DNA of 64,000 nucleotides from Ectocarpus siliculosus (Eukaryota > Sar > Phaeophyceae > Ectocarpales > Ectocarpaceae): the NCBI GenBank assembly GCA_000310025.1, contig FN649735.1, forward strand, positions 2,407,389 through 2,471,388, in the 5' to 3' direction. A program made the position numbers and the translations under genes. Shown here in pieces: positions 59,152 to 64,000 of the stretch. The number at the start of each line of letters is the position of its first letter. Position 1 is the first letter of the stretch. The notes under the pieces are model-generated. The model was not told the DNA's origin. It ran no database searches and was given only the letters and a program-made list of their open reading frames with translations.

Positions 59152-62100
59152 CTCGTGGCAATAAAGAATCGCCCTTCCACCCCAATTGAACACAATCAAA
59201 CCTTCCTACACCTCGTGGCGACAGCTTTTCCCATACGTACATATGTACCGGCACTTGGTTGTCCCGGTAAACGCCATCCTTTTATGCAGGCGCCATCGCA
59301 TCTCCGCCAATATATACAAGCCTTCCTCTATGCTCGCGGCTACCGCACGATGACTGTCGGGCGAGCCCGGCACGGTTGCGCTTCCTCGGCATCTGCCACC
59401 CCGCTATGCAGAGATGTAGAGAGATGAAAACAATGTGTATCGCAGGCAGGCACCAGCACTGTACTACACCCGCGGCACAACTCACAAAGGTTCGCAACCA
59501 TGCGGAACTACAGCATTAACTCACAACAAGGTGATTTGGAGGTAGACAAGGCTCCATGCCCGCAACCATTGTCAACGTCATTAGACTTCGAGGGCAGCAG
59601 TGCCTACCGCTTGGATTTTTGGTCGAAAGTGTGGGATTCGATGGTCTCCATGTCAGAACACGACACCACCTGTTTTCACGCTGGCACGCACCATCCAGCA
59701 GGTAGGTGTGCACCAACGTACAGTAACAGTAGCATCCAGCAGGTGTGCACCAACGTACAGTAGCAGCATCTATTCACGGCGCACATCAACCAGTCGTGTT
59801 AGGGTTTTCGTGGTTGGCTTTTTACACAGGTGCCCAAAGAAAGGTGCAAGTTGCGGCAGGTTGGACACCAACCACATCCTGTGGAAGCTTGGGGTTGAAG
59901 GGTAGGAGGACGGGATGGAACCGAACACGTCATTTTACTCTCTCTGTGATGCCAGCCCGCCCTAGTGGTTGTGGATCAAGGTTGCATTCCGCCACGGCAG
60001 AAGTAGCTGTAAACGGTAGCACACCCTGAGGTTTTGGCTATGTGCCAGGTCGTGCTACTGCTGTACCACAACCTTTTACCTCCAGGTCATGACCACCTGT
60101 ATTGGGAATACAAGGGATTCAAACCAGAATAATAATGCAAGTAAAGCGGAGTAAAAAGGACTGCTGTGTCGTCTGCGTCTGGCTGTGCCAACTATTTCTT
60201 TCCAGAAAGACGTAAAGGTTGCCTCTGGAAAGGTATCTAGTAACATCCATTGTCAATGCATAACGATAAGAATATTGTCAATCAATGAATGTATTCAAGA
60301 GGTTGTTTTCGCGCTAAATTTATGCACCATAAATATATTAGAAGGAGCAGCAGTGGATTATGAACGTTTGTATCGATTGTCAATGACAACGTTGAGAGTG
60401 TAGAGTCGATTGATTGATGTACTCGTCGATGCGTCAGAGTCCATGTATCGATGGGCACATGGTACACAACAACGATTTGGATATCAACCGCAACGGCCTT
60501 GTGTTGGCTGAGCAGTGGCGTTCGTGGGTGTGATTTCCATCAATATAATAACTTGACACATTGTGCGAGAACCTCACGAGGGCAACACTATAAACAGAAG
60601 GAAGTGGAGCGCGCAAAAACAAACCACATCACAGCCCATCCATCGATTGTTAAACGTCTGCGGTAGATCAGGATGGACATTGATGGGCAGGTTTGTATCC
60701 TGAATGGGGGGTTGTGGCTTCGGCAGGCGACTATACGTACGTTGTGGTCCATTGCTGGGAACTGACAATATCCATCGCGATTTTATTGCGTTCGGGGTTC
60801 GCATGTTTGCGAAACATAGACTTAACTGGTGTATCGCCGTTCTTCTCGTGATATTGGGGACAAAGGAATATATTCATATTACGAGCCTTAGTCTATATAT
60901 ATGCACACAACCCGACATGTATGTACTGTGGGCAGCAAGTCGACCATTGTTTTCGGGAAAGCCCGTAGTGCCAATATACTGTGCTTCGTGAACATTATTA
61001 GTCCAGGGCGGGTGTAGCAAATCAACCCTTCTCTGCAAACATCAACAGAAGGCAGTCCCAAAAGAAGGCACAATGGTCTATTCATAGAAGCGGACAGGCG
61101 TAATCACGCACAGCGCGTTACTTACTCTTGTCAACTTGCAGTATGGAAGGAACCTTGTACCAGGCAACAGCGACATAGACTAGTCTATGTACAGAGTATC
61201 CAATTGGAGTATTCAAGTTGGGAGAGGTTCCAACCACACTACTATTATCCACCTAAAAAAATAAAACTAAATGCTATGGCGGTTCACATCGATCGTCGAT
61301 GCACTTGTGTACATGCAGGTGCGAAGCCTGCTGGTTGTACAGCCATGGATCATACCTTTGCTGTACGCTGCGTTGCAGCCTGAAAGTCTAATCAGACAAG
61401 CTAGCTAGGTACCACATTGTTTCCAAAATGTATGGCTACACCAGACCAGCCGTCGTCCGCGGTCTTGCTCCTCTTTGGATCTACTGCTATTAATAGTACT
61501 GTGCATGAGGTCACGAGACCCAAGCTACCTCGGTACTTTTTTGTGCCGCACGAAAGGTCCGGAGGTTCGCGAGAATCTGGTTGTTTGTCGAGCTCGCCGC
61601 ACCACAGCAGTATGCATACCAGCAGCAGTGTCTTCGAGGAACGGCTGTCAAAATCCTGATGGTACATACTACTTGGGATCGTGTGAATGCCAATCCTCCA
61701 ATAATAGTTAGTTGCTTATATCTGTTCTTGTATTACGTAGTACAGCAGTGCTGGAGAGTAACGAGTTGCACTGCTGTACACACCCTGCCGGCTGGCAGAG
61801 CCAGTACTAACGCAGAGCCAGTACTGCTACTGCTGTACTACACAGCATACAGCAGTCCTACTGTACAACAAACGGACCATCTCATAGTCTAGGGAAGGGA
61901 TTCTCGACACAGGTAGTACAAAATAAAGTGGTACACTTTTCGATTTTTTTTTTTCACGAAACGCGCTGCTGTGAATCAAAGCAGAGGCTTATAGCATTTT
62001 GGATGCATCGGTGAAGTCATCCCCAGAGAAAACACACACACGACCACGTACCTGGAGAGAGAGGTGTTGGAAACCGCGCGAGGTGTTGTTGCAACTATGA

Positions 62101-62424
62101 TATCCAGAGGGAGAAAGAGATCGAGATGAGGTCGGTGCGGAGAGCGAAAAAAAAAAAAACATCCATCTGGTATCCGTCCGGTGGAAGAAGGAGGGGATGG
62201 AAGTGACAGTCGAGAAAATAACTCGCTGTCGGGTTCAGAGCCCGCATCACAGGGGCAATCGAAGTATCGAAGTCACAGCCGCACCCCGCAGAACACCACA
62301 CCAGCAGGCAGAGACAGACCGGAGACCCTTTGCGCTACCCAGCAACAACAAACCCGCGCCGGAGAAGAACGCTTGCTGCCCCGCCCCCGCCCCGGAGTAG
62401 GAATTCGCTGAGGAGTTCAACATC
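59152..62424. other. Gene-poor stretch
   Basis: No gene supported. A tandem of about 40 bp (CCAGCAGGT...GTGCACCAACGTACAGTA) occurs twice at 59694-59765. An inverted pair ACAGCAGTGC...GCACTGCTGT lies at 61743-61777. TACAGCAGT-type motifs recur around 61600-61870. A T/A run and GA-rich DNA near 62100-62160 precede the possible first exon at 62425. Confidence 0.45.
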
Positions 62425-62436
62425 ATGGCTCCGAAG
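62425..62436 (+). CDS. Possible first coding exon (MAPK, then intron)
   Basis: ATG GCT CCG AAG is followed immediately by GTAAGT, a perfect donor, giving a four-codon first exon in phase 0. Such tiny first exons are common in ribosomal-protein and other housekeeping genes, but no continuation was found before 63740, so no identity is offered. The CAACATC just before the ATG is a reasonable start context. Confidence 0.3.
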
Positions 62437-63741
62437 GTAAGTTGTTGCGCTGATTGACTTCAAGCGTCCGTCCCTCTCTTTAGGTGCAGGAAGGGACTAC
62501 ATACCGACTGTATATATCTACCCACGTTGGGAACTACTTGCAATAGGTACGCTGGCGGCCTTCGTTGCTCGAAAATATAATGCCACCAGCTGGCAATCTG
62601 ATGGGCGCCAGGTGGCCTACGAACGTGACCAACCCTGACCGAAAAGTGCTTGTTGGCGAGAGAGCTAGGTTGCGTGACTGGATTTGCCCATCGGGGTCTG
62701 GGCGTTCGGACCCGGAATCCGGGCGCAGCAGCTCGGCAAAAGGGCGCGCCCTTACCCCAACCAAACAATCTCTGTCGGCTGGTAGATGGACAGCGTTTCC
62801 AGCAGGCGCACCGGACTGACGATTTCGAGCGAGCGCGTGTTCTGCGCGTTAGGTTTGGGAGGAGCTACACAAACACACACGCGTTTCCGGTGGTGACTCA
62901 CACCCAAGTAGCAAACTTTGAAATTTGTTGTTTTTTTCGACAACAATCGCTTGACGCGGATCCGGCCGGTAGGGGTTGGTGACGTGTGCGACATGTGTAC
63001 GGTCCCCCGCCCTCCTGCCCCCCTACACTTTCGAAAACATTTGTATCGTTGTTGAGGTATCCTAGCTGCTCCGGGTTGACGAATTTGACCGCGTTTGCTT
63101 TTACCCCGGCGTTCTGTCGGTTTTTAGAAGAATCACTGACCCCTTGGTGAAAAACCGCTGACCAGCTCGCCTCTTTCGGGAGCACTTTTTTCTTTGCTTT
63201 CGAGACGCGGAGATCGATGTATCTGCCTGTCTGACCATCTTGTACAAAAATCAAAATGACAAGACAAAACCCAGAGCGGCCGCCTTTGTTGGTTGCTAAC
63301 GCAGGATTTAAAAAATAACTCCGAAGAGTGACGGTTGAGGCCGGCCATGAGGGTTAGGTTATTGGGTAACGTGTAATATTAGACTAGTGCTTTAGTCTAC
63401 TGTAGTCAGGTCGTCAGCGTGAAGTGGTGTTTTCCGACGACGGGTAAACAGCAGTATACACACAGAGCAGCTGTTGTCCTCACTTCATAGTATATTCAAG
63501 AGCCTCGGACTGTACAGGCATTGAATAAAAATGTCACAACCCGCCCTGGCAATCTGCCGGTTCGCACGGAGTACTACCCACGTAATCATGCGTGTCATGT
63601 GTAGGTGAAGTTATCATCCATTGTTAAATGACACGTCGGCACAAGACAATGTGGTACCAATCAACAGAAGGGACCAACATCAAATCAAGTTTGTGCGCAA
63701 CACGGCATCGGATAAAAATACCTAATGTACGTGTCTGATAT

Positions 63742-64000
63742 CCCCCCCCCCCCCCCCCCCCCCCCCCCGAAAACAAATTTTGGGGTCCCCCCTTAAAAAA
63801 AAAAAAAAATCAAAAACCCCCTCCCCCCCGGTGAAAAAAAAAAAAAAAAATTTTTTTGGGGGCCCGGGTAATCCCTCTTTTTTTTTTTTTTTTTTTGGGG
63901 CCCAAAACGGGTTTTTTGGAAAAGGGGGGTGGGGGGGTGGGAATTAACAACTTTAAAAAAAATTTTTTTTCCCCCCCGGGGGATTTCCTTCTTTTAAGGT
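63742..64000. other. Low-quality sequence at window end
   Basis: A 27-base C run is followed by alternating blocks of C, G, A and T homopolymers up to the last base. The pattern resembles a failing sequencing trace rather than genomic sequence. No annotation should be drawn from it. Confidence 0.85.

Noticed and set aside
1-64000. CRISPR arrays, rRNA, operon-like structures
   Set aside because: No regularly spaced direct repeats with unique spacers, no rRNA signature sequence, and gene structure is eukaryotic throughout.

Overview
The window looks like nuclear DNA of a photosynthetic stramenopile, most likely a brown alga of the Ectocarpus type. That is an inference from gene structure, not from a database match. 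Genes are spread over kilobases, coding is cut into many short exons with clean GT-AG introns, introns and spacers carry many simple repeats, and there is a Copia-type retrotransposon. One predicted phosphatase has an N-terminal presequence with an SAF-like motif, as expected for a secondary plastid. There is no sign of prokaryotic operons, rRNA, tRNA or CRISPR.

Layout. (1) 1-4.1 kb: a 5'-truncated YKT6 R-SNARE gene (+). (2) 5.8-6.9 kb: a low-confidence disordered hypothetical ORF (-). (3) 8.8-12.2 kb: a complete three-exon gene (+) joining an N-terminal SAP motif to a C-terminal SURF2-like module through a long acidic, glutamine-rich linker. (4) 14.9-24.1 kb: a 13-exon gene (-) for a Tat-SF1/CUS2-type splicing factor with two GYF_2-like domains and two RRMs. 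It converges on the SAP-SURF2 gene, and every exon phase closes, giving 648 residues. (5) 25.6-43.7 kb: a repeat-rich block of segmental duplications. The right-hand copy ends in an apparently intact SET-domain methyltransferase C-terminus (40.8-43.7 kb). The left-hand copy (25.8-29.9 kb) is a decayed relative in which three segments have become inverted duplications, and it carries a 186-bp MITE missing from the right-hand copy. (6) 46.3-48.6 kb: the 5' part of an M16 insulinase-family protease (-) that runs into a frameshifted low-complexity region and has no recognisable remainder. (7) 49.5-53.0 kb: a rearranged Copia element with an LTR, gag (+), a 407-N gap, an inverted gag segment and pol pieces (-). 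(8) 53.8-57.5 kb: a complete six-exon HAD-family phosphoglycolate/4-nitrophenyl phosphatase (+), 393 residues. (9) 57.5-64 kb: mostly featureless, with a perfect 91-bp tandem duplication, one possible first exon at 62.4 kb, and about 260 bp of homopolymer blocks at the end that look like poor base calling.

The intact genes are unrelated housekeeping functions: vesicle fusion, nucleic-acid binding, splicing, histone or protein methylation, and photorespiratory phosphate removal. They do not form a pathway. The most interesting structure is the duplicated SET block, where inverted copies of an exon still present in the neighbouring SET gene could be transcribed as hairpin RNAs.
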